Assembly (NCBI GenBank): GCA_002733335.1
Contig: NVVK01000005.1
Span: 104,300 to 109,486 of the forward strand
Length of the DNA stretch: 5,187 nucleotides
Direction: 5' to 3'
Source of the DNA: Methylophaga sp.
GTDB lineage: Bacteria > Pseudomonadota > Gammaproteobacteria > Nitrosococcales > Methylophagaceae
The notes below the pieces were generated by a model. It had not been told where the DNA came from and did not search any database. It saw only the letters and a program-made list of their open reading frames with translations. Numbering within the stretch: the stretch's first letter is position 1; each line of letters begins with the position of its first letter. This document shows positions 1-5,187 of this stretch, piece after piece. The translations under genes were made by a program, and so were the position numbers.

Positions 1-1146
1 ATTTTCATGGTGACACGCATGTCACCCTTATTTGAGTTTTCTGAAACGGCTTTATCATTTGTATTGGTCATCGGTGCGATCACCGCTTTGTTTATGGGCT
101 TCTTAGGCCTGATCCAAAATGATATTAAACGTGTTATTGCTTATTCAACGTTATCACAATTAGGTTATATGACGGTGGCGCTTGGCGCATCAGCCTATGC
201 GGCCGGTGTATTCCATTTGATGACGCATGCCTTCTTTAAAGCCTTATTATTCTTGGGTGCGGGTTCGGTGATTATCGCCATGCATCATGAGCAAGATATC
301 CGCAAAATGGGGGGCTTGAAAAAATACATGCCTATTACCTATTGGACGGCTTTAATTGGTTCTTTAGCCTTGATTGGCTTCCCAGGTTTAGCAGGGTTCT
401 TCTCTAAAGATTCGATTATTGAGGCGGTTCATGCTTCACACCTTGCCGGAAGTGGTTTTGCTTATTTTGCAGTATTAGCCGGTGTATTTATCACTGCGTT
501 ATATAGCTTTAGATTATTCTTCTTAGTTTTCCATGGTAAAGAACGCTTTGGCCAAGATGAGCACGGACATGGTGAGCATATGCCGCATGAATCACCGGCC
601 GTAGTGACCGTTCCCCTTATATTATTAGCCATTCCTTCGGTTGTGGCCGGTTACTTTATTGCTCCGATGGTATTTGGTGACTTCTTTGATGGTGCGATTG
701 TGGTGCACCACGAACATGATGTTTTAGCCCATGTAGGAGAAGAATTCCATGGTGCCTTTGCCTTTGTACTGCACGGCTTGACACAACTGCCCTTTATTTT
801 AGCCATGTCAGGTGTGGCAGTAGCGTATTTTCTTTATATGATTCGTCCTGATATTCCTGCCAAATTACAGCACTGGTTTAACTGGTTATACCGTGTACTC
901 GATAATAAATACGGATTTGATGCCTTTAATGAGAAAGTCTTTGCGGGTGGCGCGCGAATGATTGGTCAGGTTCTATGGAAAGTGGGTGATCAAACTCTAA
1001 TTGATGGTGCTGTGGTCAACGGTACAGCGAAAACTGTGGGTGCACTTTCTAAAGTAGTGCGCAAAATTCAGACAGGTTATTTATATACTTATGCCTTTGC
1101 CATGATCATTGGTTTATGGCTATTACTTACGTATTTTGTGGTCTAA
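1..1146 (+). CDS. nuoL: NADH-quinone oxidoreductase subunit L (NuoL), 3' part
   Basis: This is the C-terminal 381 residues of the largest antiporter-like membrane subunit of complex I, which couples quinone reduction to proton pumping in the inner membrane. The frame is open at the left edge, so the start lies upstream; the ATG codons at 7 and 19 are internal. By alignment from memory with the 613-residue E. coli protein, about 260 residues are missing. Visible motifs include QNDIKRVIAYSTLSQLGYM (39-57 of the fragment) and HLMTHAFFKALLFL (72-85), whose Lys80 corresponds to E. coli Lys342. GFFSKDSI (132-139) has Lys136, corresponding to Lys399. A His-rich loop (about 184-197) is common in this subunit. 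Residues about 290-355 fit the long lateral amphipathic helix, and 360-380 fit the final membrane anchor. It ends in TAA, one base before nuoM. The identity is secure; nothing looks broken. Confidence 0.97.
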   Translation: MFMVTRMSPLFEFSETALSFVLVIGAITALFMGFLGLIQNDIKRVIAYSTLSQLGYMTVALGASAYAAGVFHLMTHAFFKALLFLGAGSVIIAMHHEQDIRKMGGLKKYMPITYWTALIGSLALIGFPGLAGFFSKDSIIEAVHASHLAGSGFAYFAVLAGVFITALYSFRLFFLVFHGKERFGQDEHGHGEHMPHESPAVVTVPLILLAIPSVVAGYFIAPMVFGDFFDGAIVVHHEHDVLAHVGEEFHGAFAFVLHGLTQLPFILAMSGVAVAYFLYMIRPDIPAKLQHWFNWLYRVLDNKYGFDAFNEKVFAGGARMIGQVLWKVGDQTLIDGAVVNGTAKTVGALSKVVRKIQTGYLYTYAFAMIIGLWLLLTYFVV

Positions 1147-1147
1147 T

Positions 1148-2659
1148 ATGTTTACTGATTTACCTTTATTAAGCGTGCTTATTTGGTTTCCCGTTCTAGG
1201 TGGGATTGCCGTACTAGTGAATGGCGATAACAATTCTTTTGCGCGGCCACTTTCATTATTGATTTCTGTATTGACCTTAGTGTTATCTATTGGTTTATAT
1301 ATAGGCTTTGATAATACAACCCATCAAATGCAATTTGCTGAGCATGCTTCATGGATCAGCGTATTTGATATCAACTATTCATTAGGTATTGATGGCTTTT
1401 CAATGCCGCTTATTATATTGACTGCATTTTCTACCGTTATCGTGGTAGTGGCAGGTTGGGAGGTCATTAAAGATCGCGTCAGCCAATATATGGCAGCCTT
1501 TTTAATTATGGAAGGTTTGATGATTGCTGTATTTGCATCATTAGATGCGATCTTGTTCTACGTGTTTTTTGAAGCGATGCTTATTCCCTTATTCTTAGTT
1601 ATTGGAATATGGGGTGGGCCTAATCGCGTTTATGCCACGATTAAGTTCTTTTTATATACCTTATTTGGTTCGGTTTTCTTATTATTAGCATTACTGTATT
1701 TGCACCATGTTTCAGGAAGTTTCTCGATATTAGATTTCCATGACGTTAGTTTGACGATGCAAGAGCAAATTTATTTATTCCTAGCATTTTTAATTGCCTT
1801 TGCAGTTAAGGTGCCTATGTGGCCTGTCCATACATGGTTACCTGATGCGCATGTTGAAGCACCAACGGGCGGCTCGGTGATCTTAGCGGCTATCACATTA
1901 AAAATTGGTGGCTATGGCTTGATTCGATTTGCCTTGCCTATTACACCCGATGCCAGCATGGCACTAGATTGGCTGGTTATAGGTTTATCATTAACCGCTG
2001 TAGTTTATATTGGCTTTGTGGCATTGGCACAGTCCGATTTGAAAAAATTAATTGCTTATTCAAGCATTGCTCACATGGGGTTTGTGACATTAGGATTGTT
2101 TATTGTATTTAGAATTTTTGCCAATTCATCAACAGGAAGCGGAGCGGTGCTTGCTGTTGAAGGCGCTATGGTGCAAATGATTTCTCACGGTTTTATTGCG
2201 GCGGCTATGTTTTTGAGTGTAGGTGTTTTGTATGACCGAATGCATACACGTGAAATCAGTGCCTATGGTGGTGTCATTAATACTATGCCGGTATTTGGTG
2301 GCTTTGCTGTATTCTTCGCCATGGCAAACGCAGGTCTGCCAGGTACATCAGGATTTGTAGGTGAGTTTATGGTTATTTTAGCAGCATATCAAGCTAACTT
2401 TTGGTATGCATTTTTAGCGGCAACCACCTTGATTTTAGGTGCGGCTTATACCTTATGGATGGTTAAACGTGTCATGTTTGGTGAAGTGGCAAATGATAAT
2501 GTTGCTCAGTTAAAAGATATAAATCAGAGAGAATTTTGGATGTTAGCTTCACTCGCCATCATTGTATTAGCAATAGGCCTGTGGCCTGCGCCTTTAACTG
2601 AAATAATGCATGCTTCAGTTGAACACCTATTAACCCAAGTTTCAGAGTCTAAACTGTGA
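1148..2659 (+). CDS. nuoM: NADH-quinone oxidoreductase subunit M (NuoM)
   Basis: This is the second antiporter-like proton-pumping subunit of complex I, 503 residues long (E. coli NuoM is about 509), with the expected chain of about 14 hydrophobic segments. Key residues are present: Glu142 in FYVFFEAMLIP, Lys221 in AVKVPMWPVHTWLPDAHVEAP, Lys252 in TLKIGGYGLIRF, and Glu406 in GTSGFVGEF. SDLKKLIAYSSIAHMGFVTLG (296-316) is the usual cytoplasmic-side signature. The ATG at 1148 is chosen because MFTDLPLLSVLIWFPVLGG matches the family N-terminus and begins one base after the nuoL stop. An in-frame start at 1109 would only add residues overlapping nuoL. No strong Shine-Dalgarno sequence is seen, so coupling to nuoL is likely. 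The TGA stop is also the outermost base triplet of the inverted-repeat element that follows, so the element may have contributed to this end. Confidence 0.97.
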   Translation: MFTDLPLLSVLIWFPVLGGIAVLVNGDNNSFARPLSLLISVLTLVLSIGLYIGFDNTTHQMQFAEHASWISVFDINYSLGIDGFSMPLIILTAFSTVIVVVAGWEVIKDRVSQYMAAFLIMEGLMIAVFASLDAILFYVFFEAMLIPLFLVIGIWGGPNRVYATIKFFLYTLFGSVFLLLALLYLHHVSGSFSILDFHDVSLTMQEQIYLFLAFLIAFAVKVPMWPVHTWLPDAHVEAPTGGSVILAAITLKIGGYGLIRFALPITPDASMALDWLVIGLSLTAVVYIGFVALAQSDLKKLIAYSSIAHMGFVTLGLFIVFRIFANSSTGSGAVLAVEGAMVQMISHGFIAAAMFLSVGVLYDRMHTREISAYGGVINTMPVFGGFAVFFAMANAGLPGTSGFVGEFMVILAAYQANFWYAFLAATTLILGAAYTLWMVKRVMFGEVANDNVAQLKDINQREFWMLASLAIIVLAIGLWPAPLTEIMHASVEHLLTQVSESKL

Positions 2660-2841
2660 GGACGTATCTCTCAATTCAAGAGATATTCTGGCTAAGCCCC
2701 AAAGGGCACGCCTTCAAGCATCCATCTTCGTTGTTATGTTCTTTGCGAAAGGGAGTAACCATTTGCTGCAGAACATGCCTAGAATATGGACGCTTGAAAA
2801 CACGCAGAACACCCCTTGAATTAAGAGATACGCCTTCATGA
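2656..2841 (+). CDS. Candidate 61-codon ORF spanning the element, overlapping both neighbours by 4 bases
   Basis: This frame starts with GTG inside the GTGA that ends nuoM and stops with TGA inside the ATGA that begins nuoN, so it crosses the palindromic element exactly. The predicted product is small, basic and has four cysteines (residues 28, 37, 38, 41), with no domain or membrane segment that I recognise. Because it lies wholly in an inverted-repeat element, its sequence probably reflects the repeat rather than selection for a protein. Its possible value is as a translation relay: ribosomes ending nuoM could restart at GTG, unfold the hairpin and deliver initiation to nuoN. Stop/start overlaps of the ATGA/GTGA type are established signs of coupling. 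Chance openness over 61 codons is quite possible, so confidence that it is translated is low. Confidence 0.3.
   Translation: MRTYLSIQEIFWLSPKGHAFKHPSSLLCSLRKGVTICCRTCLEYGRLKTRRTPLELRDTPS
2657..2690 (+). repeat. Left terminal inverted repeat of the nuoM-nuoN element
   Basis: This arm pairs with 2805-2838. The core CGTATCTCTCAATTCAAG at 2663-2680 matches the reverse complement of 2815-2832 with one mismatch (C2672 against A2823). The similarity runs outward through TGARGR to the nuoM stop codon TGA and inward through TATTCTG-like sequence to 2690. Confidence 0.85.
2805..2838 (-). repeat. Right terminal inverted repeat of the nuoM-nuoN element
   Basis: This is the reverse-complement partner of 2657-2690. 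Its last base, A2838, is the first base of the nuoN ATG. It also holds the only Shine-Dalgarno-like stretch in front of nuoN. The repeat stops at 2838: the bases beyond it (2839 on) no longer pair with those before 2657. Confidence 0.85.
2823..2828 (+). promoter_or_regulatory. Weak Shine-Dalgarno-like site for nuoN inside the element
   Basis: AAGAGA lies nine bases before the nuoN ATG and is the best purine-rich match available. It is inside the right inverted repeat and would be base-paired with 2667-2672 in the predicted hairpin, so it would be hidden unless the RNA is opened, for example by ribosomes coming from nuoM. The function is inferred. Confidence 0.35.
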
Positions 2842-4271
2842 ATTTTGAAGTAATAAATATGATTTTTGCTTTACCAGAAATGTTTATGCTGGCAATGGCC
2901 TGTGTGATTCTACTGGTGGTCGCTTATTTAGGTAAAAACAGTGCCAATTTAGCCTATGGTTTGAGCCAGTTTACACTGGTCGCTACCGCATTTTTGATTT
3001 ATCGCTCATTGGGAGACGCTGGATTTACATTTGATGGCACCTATATTAAAGACGCTTTTAGTGATGTATTAAAACTGGCAATTGTTATTATTAATGTCGC
3101 CGTATTACTGTATTCAACCCATTATTTAAAGGCTCGCGGTTTGTTTAAAGGCGAATATTATGTGCTGGCCATTTTCTCGACATTAGGCATGATGATTATG
3201 GTTTCAGCGAATCATTTCCTGACAATTTATTTAGGTCTTGAGCTGATGTCATTATGTATGTATGCCATGGTGGCGATGCATCGAGATTCAAAAACAGCTA
3301 CCGAAGCAGCGATGAAATATTTCGTTCTAGGCGCTATTGCTTCAGGCATGTTGTTATATGGCATGTCGATCATCTATGGCGTAACAGGTAGTTTGGAACT
3401 GACAACGATTGCAAGCACCATTCAAACAGGCAATTTAGATAATACGGTGTTAAGTTTTGGTTTAGTTTTCTTAGTGATTGGGATCGGTTTTAAATTAGGG
3501 GCTGTGCCTTTTCATATGTGGTTGCCAGATGTGTATCATGGCGCACCGACAGCAGTGACCCTATTTATTGCAACAACCCCTAAAATTGCAGCTTTTGCGA
3601 TGGCGATTCGTATTCTTGTTGATGGCTTAGGTGATGTGCACCAACACTGGCAAGGCATGCTGATCATGCTGTCGGTGTTATCGATGATAATTGGTAATGT
3701 CGTTGCCATTGCTCAAACCAATTTAAAACGTATGCTTGCTTATTCAACTATTTCACATATCGGTTTCATATTATTAGGTATTTTGTCAGGTAGCCAAGAA
3801 GGTTATGCTGCATCGCTGTTTTATGCCCTAGTGTATTCATTAATGAGCTTGGGTGGCTTTGGTATGATCATTTTGCTGAGTCGACAAGGTTTTGAAGCAG
3901 ATAAAATTGATGATTATAAGGGCTTACATGAGCGCAATCCTTGGTATGCACTGATGATGTTAATTTTAATGTTTTCAATGGCAGGCATTCCACCATTAGT
4001 TGGCTTCTATGCCAAATTAACGGTGATTAAATCTATTATTGACGTTAATCTAGTATCGCTCGCTATTGTTGCAGTATTAATGTCGGTTATTGGAGCGTTT
4101 TATTATCTGCGAATTATTAAAGTGATGTATTTTGATAAAGCAGAACAAAATACCGCACTAGAAGCGCCGACCGATATGCGTATAATGATTAGTGTTAATG
4201 CACTCACTGTTTTAGCATTGGGTTTATTCCCTGGAGCGTTGCTTGCAGTTTGTGGCGCAGTTTTTTTGTAA
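2838..4271 (+). CDS. nuoN: NADH-quinone oxidoreductase subunit N (NuoN)
   Basis: This is the third antiporter-like membrane subunit of complex I, 477 residues (E. coli NuoN is about 485), a multi-pass inner-membrane protein. Proton-path residues are visible: Glu135 in [14 protein letters not shown], Lys219 in [21 protein letters not shown], Lys249 in [11 protein letters not shown], and Lys393 in [31 protein letters not shown] (293-310) is the family signature. The ATG at 2838 is favoured because [18 protein letters not shown] has the length and pattern of family N-termini. Another ATG lies seven codons in (residue 8) and is a possible alternative, especially because the A of the first ATG belongs to the inserted element. 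Before insertion the start may have been GTG. The reading frame is intact and normal in length, so the gene is probably functional. Confidence 0.97.
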   Translation: MNFEVINMIFALPEMFMLAMACVILLVVAYLGKNSANLAYGLSQFTLVATAFLIYRSLGDAGFTFDGTYIKDAFSDVLKLAIVIINVAVLLYSTHYLKARGLFKGEYYVLAIFSTLGMMIMVSANHFLTIYLGLELMSLCMYAMVAMHRDSKTATEAAMKYFVLGAIASGMLLYGMSIIYGVTGSLELTTIASTIQTGNLDNTVLSFGLVFLVIGIGFKLGAVPFHMWLPDVYHGAPTAVTLFIATTPKIAAFAMAIRILVDGLGDVHQHWQGMLIMLSVLSMIIGNVVAIAQTNLKRMLAYSTISHIGFILLGILSGSQEGYAASLFYALVYSLMSLGGFGMIILLSRQGFEADKIDDYKGLHERNPWYALMMLILMFSMAGIPPLVGFYAKLTVIKSIIDVNLVSLAIVAVLMSVIGAFYYLRIIKVMYFDKAEQNTALEAPTDMRIMISVNALTVLALGLFPGALLAVCGAVFL

Positions 4272-4274
4272 GGT
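4269..4274 (+). promoter_or_regulatory. Ribosome binding site of the DUF2818 gene
   Basis: TAAGGT overlaps the nuoN stop codon and sits six bases before the ATG at 4281. This is good Shine-Dalgarno spacing. It supports that start and ties the gene to the nuo operon. Confidence 0.6.
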
Positions 4275-4280
4275 CAATCT

Positions 4281-4589
4281 ATGTCACCTATCAGTCTTAT
4301 TTTATTATTTTTTGTGATTGCCAATCTACCTTGGTTTACCGAGCGTATGTTGCTTGCCATTCCACTTACTAAAAAGAAATCTATATTTTTACGTTTAGTT
4401 GAACTTATTATTTTCTATTTTGTGAGCTTAGTGATTGCAACCATTTTTGAGTCGCGATTCTCTGGTGGTGAAATTCATCCGCAAACATGGGAGTTTTTTG
4501 TGACCACATTCTGTTTGTTTTTAGTGCTATCTGTCCCCGGCGTTATATACCAATATCAATGGTTGCCATTAAACGTTAAATATAAATAA
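4281..4589 (+). CDS. DUF2818 family small membrane protein, nuoN-linked
   Basis: The product is 102 residues of uncharacterised function. Family features seen are the N-terminal ANLPWFTERML (14-24) after a hydrophobic first helix, LRLVELIIFYF (37-47) in the second membrane segment, and WEFFVTTFCLFLVLSVPGVIYQY (70-92) in the third, with conserved WEF and PG. The family is typically about 95-105 residues and, from memory, is repeatedly found just after nuoN in beta- and gammaproteobacteria. A role in complex I assembly or stability is therefore an attractive but unproven inference. It starts nine bases after nuoN with its own Shine-Dalgarno sequence, so it is the last gene of this operon. Its stop is one base from that of the opposing peptidase gene. 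The family assignment is by recalled sequence pattern and a profile search would settle it. Confidence 0.82.
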   Translation: MSPISLILLFFVIANLPWFTERMLLAIPLTKKKSIFLRLVELIIFYFVSLVIATIFESRFSGGEIHPQTWEFFVTTFCLFLVLSVPGVIYQYQWLPLNVKYK

Positions 4590-4598
4590 TTTAATGGC
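4565..4598. terminator. Hairpin at the convergent gene end (possible bidirectional terminator)
   Basis: GCCATTAAA at 4565-4573 pairs perfectly with TTTAATGGC at 4590-4598 around a 16-base AT-rich loop. The stem covers the last codons and stop of the DUF2818 gene and the stop of the opposing peptidase gene. No clear run of T follows on either strand, so it is not a canonical intrinsic terminator. Its position between converging genes is the main support. Confidence 0.35.
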
Positions 4599-5187
4599 AC
4601 AAATGTGGTGCCACGTTAACTAGCCCCCAGCCAAATGTTTTATCGTGACCTATCTCTCCGAGATCATGACTATTTTTTTGTAATGCTTGATACAAAATGT
4701 CTCTGGGTAAAGAAGGATTTTGTTCTAGATAAAGTGCAGCGATTGCTAAAGCATAGGGAGCAGCATATGAAGTCCCTGATCTATATTTCCCCTGAATGTC
4801 ATTGTCAATAGTCCATATATCAACGCCAGGAGCTGAAAAATCAATATAATCACCTTGGTTCGCTTGTCTGTATATTCGACTTGCAGCATCAATAGCGGTA
4901 ATAGCAATTACATCAGGTAGAGCAGCGGGGTATGATTTTGGAGCCGTCCTGCCATTATTACCTGCAGCAGAAAAAATGATTAACCCCTTTTGGTGGGCAT
5001 GTTCAAAGATGCTCTTCAGCACTAAATTAGCTTTTGTTCCTGATAACGATATGTTTACTAACCGAACACCTTCAGTAATAAGCCAGTCAATAGCTCGGGC
5101 CATACCTTCAGTTGTAGCAGTTAAACTATTTTTATTTTTACGCAAAATAGATGCAGTAAAAATCTGAACACCTGGTAATAATCCTTG
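4591..5187 (-). CDS. Subtilisin-family (S8) serine peptidase, C-terminal part
   Basis: The frame is open to the right edge of the window, giving 198 residues of a longer protein; the TTG at 5145 is internal, since PGVQIFTASIL upstream of it fits the family. Subtilisin landmarks appear in order: VNISLSG (about 44-50), the oxyanion-hole region SAAGNNG with Asn77, YPAALPDVIAITAID (about 86-100), DFSAPGVDIWT (about 116-126), and the catalytic-serine motif GTSYAAP with Ser140 (codon 4768-4770). The C-terminus has GWGLVN, typical of the end of the S8 domain. The catalytic Asp and His and any signal peptide or prodomain lie outside the window. It converges on the nuo operon and shows no functional link to it. 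The protein ends soon after the catalytic domain. Substrate and cellular location cannot be judged. Confidence 0.93.
   Translation of the reverse strand, partial: QGLLPGVQIFTASILRKNKNSLTATTEGMARAIDWLITEGVRLVNISLSGTKANLVLKSIFEHAHQKGLIIFSAAGNNGRTAPKSYPAALPDVIAITAIDAASRIYRQANQGDYIDFSAPGVDIWTIDNDIQGKYRSGTSYAAPYALAIAALYLEQNPSLPRDILYQALQKNSHDLGEIGHDKTFGWGLVNVAPHLCH
4595..4613. terminator. Alternative short hairpin at the convergent gene end
   Basis: TGGCAC at 4595-4600 pairs perfectly with GTGCCA at 4608-4613 around a seven-base loop. It shares bases 4595-4598 with the 4565-4598 stem, so the two folds exclude each other. On the minus strand it is followed by an AT-rich stretch with scattered T; on the plus strand there is no T run. 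Terminator function is tentative. Confidence 0.3.

Larger units (their letters stand above)
2657..2838. mobile_element. MITE-like 182-bp imperfect palindromic element between nuoM and nuoN
   Basis: The two halves are inverted copies of each other. Pairing blocks are 2657-2690 with 2805-2838 (34 positions, only a few mismatches in the outer 28), 2713-2725 with 2786-2798 (one mismatch), and 2736-2742 with 2770-2776 (perfect). Near the apex, 2745-2746 pairs with 2765-2766, 2748-2750 with 2762-2764, and 2752-2753 with 2759-2760, around a five-base AGTAA loop at 2754-2758. The left arm carries about 16 extra bases (within 2691-2712), including a GCCC-CAAA-GGGC mini-hairpin at 2696-2707. There is no transposase gene, so if mobile it would be moved by an enzyme encoded elsewhere. 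A two-base TG flanks both ends, but that is too short to prove a target duplication. The inverted repeat is seen directly; mobility and multiple genomic copies are inference. I cannot assign it to a named family. Confidence 0.7.

Noticed and set aside
544..600. His-rich stretch in NuoL as a novel metal-binding site
   Set aside because: Histidine-rich loops at this position are common in proteobacterial NuoL and are not specific evidence of metal binding.
1109..1147. Earlier in-frame start for nuoM
   Set aside because: It would add 13 residues read from within nuoL coding sequence and not seen in the family; the ATG at 1148 fits the NuoM N-terminus.
2317..2346. Extra residues in NuoM around the segment before the HGF motif and the GLPGTSGFVGEF region as a possible oddity
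   Set aside because: The somewhat longer loop (about residues 320-337) is, from memory, found in many proteobacterial NuoM sequences, and the motif that follows is normal.
2794..2822. Possible sigma-70 promoter in the element (TTGAAA, then TGAATT after 17 bases)
   Set aside because: The -35-like box is fair but the -10-like box matches only about half the consensus; not enough to call an internal promoter for nuoN.
2657..2838. Intrinsic terminator between nuoM and nuoN
   Set aside because: The hairpin is far longer than a terminator stem, has no T run after it, and lies in the middle of an operon whose next gene is intact.
5143..5145. TTG as the start of the peptidase
   Set aside because: The frame continues upstream to the window edge with family-like sequence (PGVQIFTASIL), and the catalytic Asp and His are missing, so the gene must begin outside the window.
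4976..5167. 63-codon plus-strand frame opposite the peptidase
   Set aside because: It lies entirely antisense to well-supported subtilisin coding sequence, has no recognisable domain and no good start context; it is a shadow frame.

Overview
This window covers the 3' end of a bacterial complex I (NADH:quinone oxidoreductase, nuo) operon. It appears to come from a fairly AT-rich proteobacterium. The NuoL, NuoM and NuoN sequences look proteobacterial, and a DUF2818-type small membrane protein directly after nuoN is a layout I associate with beta- and gammaproteobacteria. A low-GC gammaproteobacterium is my best guess; genus cannot be decided from this sequence.

Layout: the 3' part of nuoL (1-1146, open at the left edge), nuoM (1148-2659), a 182-bp nearly palindromic element (2657-2838), nuoN (2838-4271), and a DUF2818-like membrane protein gene (4281-4589) that ends the operon. 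A subtilisin-family (S8) serine peptidase gene follows on the minus strand (4591 to beyond 5187). Its stop codon is one base from the stop of the DUF2818 gene. NuoL, NuoM and NuoN are the three antiporter-like membrane subunits that carry out proton pumping. The charged residues of the proton path (Glu and Lys in broken helices) are present in all parts visible here.

The unusual part is the nuoM-nuoN junction, where neighbouring nuo genes normally abut or overlap. Here a MITE-like inverted-repeat element fills the gap. Its outermost bases form the nuoM stop codon (TGA) at one end and the A of the nuoN ATG at the other. In RNA it would fold end to end into one long imperfect hairpin, hiding the region just before the nuoN start. 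A 61-codon reading frame crosses the element exactly: its GTG overlaps the nuoM stop (GTGA) and its TGA overlaps the nuoN start (ATGA). Joining the flanks without the element gives a plausible ancestral GTGA stop/start overlap between nuoM and nuoN. The element may therefore have inserted into a translationally coupled junction while a translation relay was kept. This is inference from sequence and the main item worth testing.

There is no gene-free stretch longer than 300 bases. No tRNA, rRNA, CRISPR array or complete transposase gene is visible.
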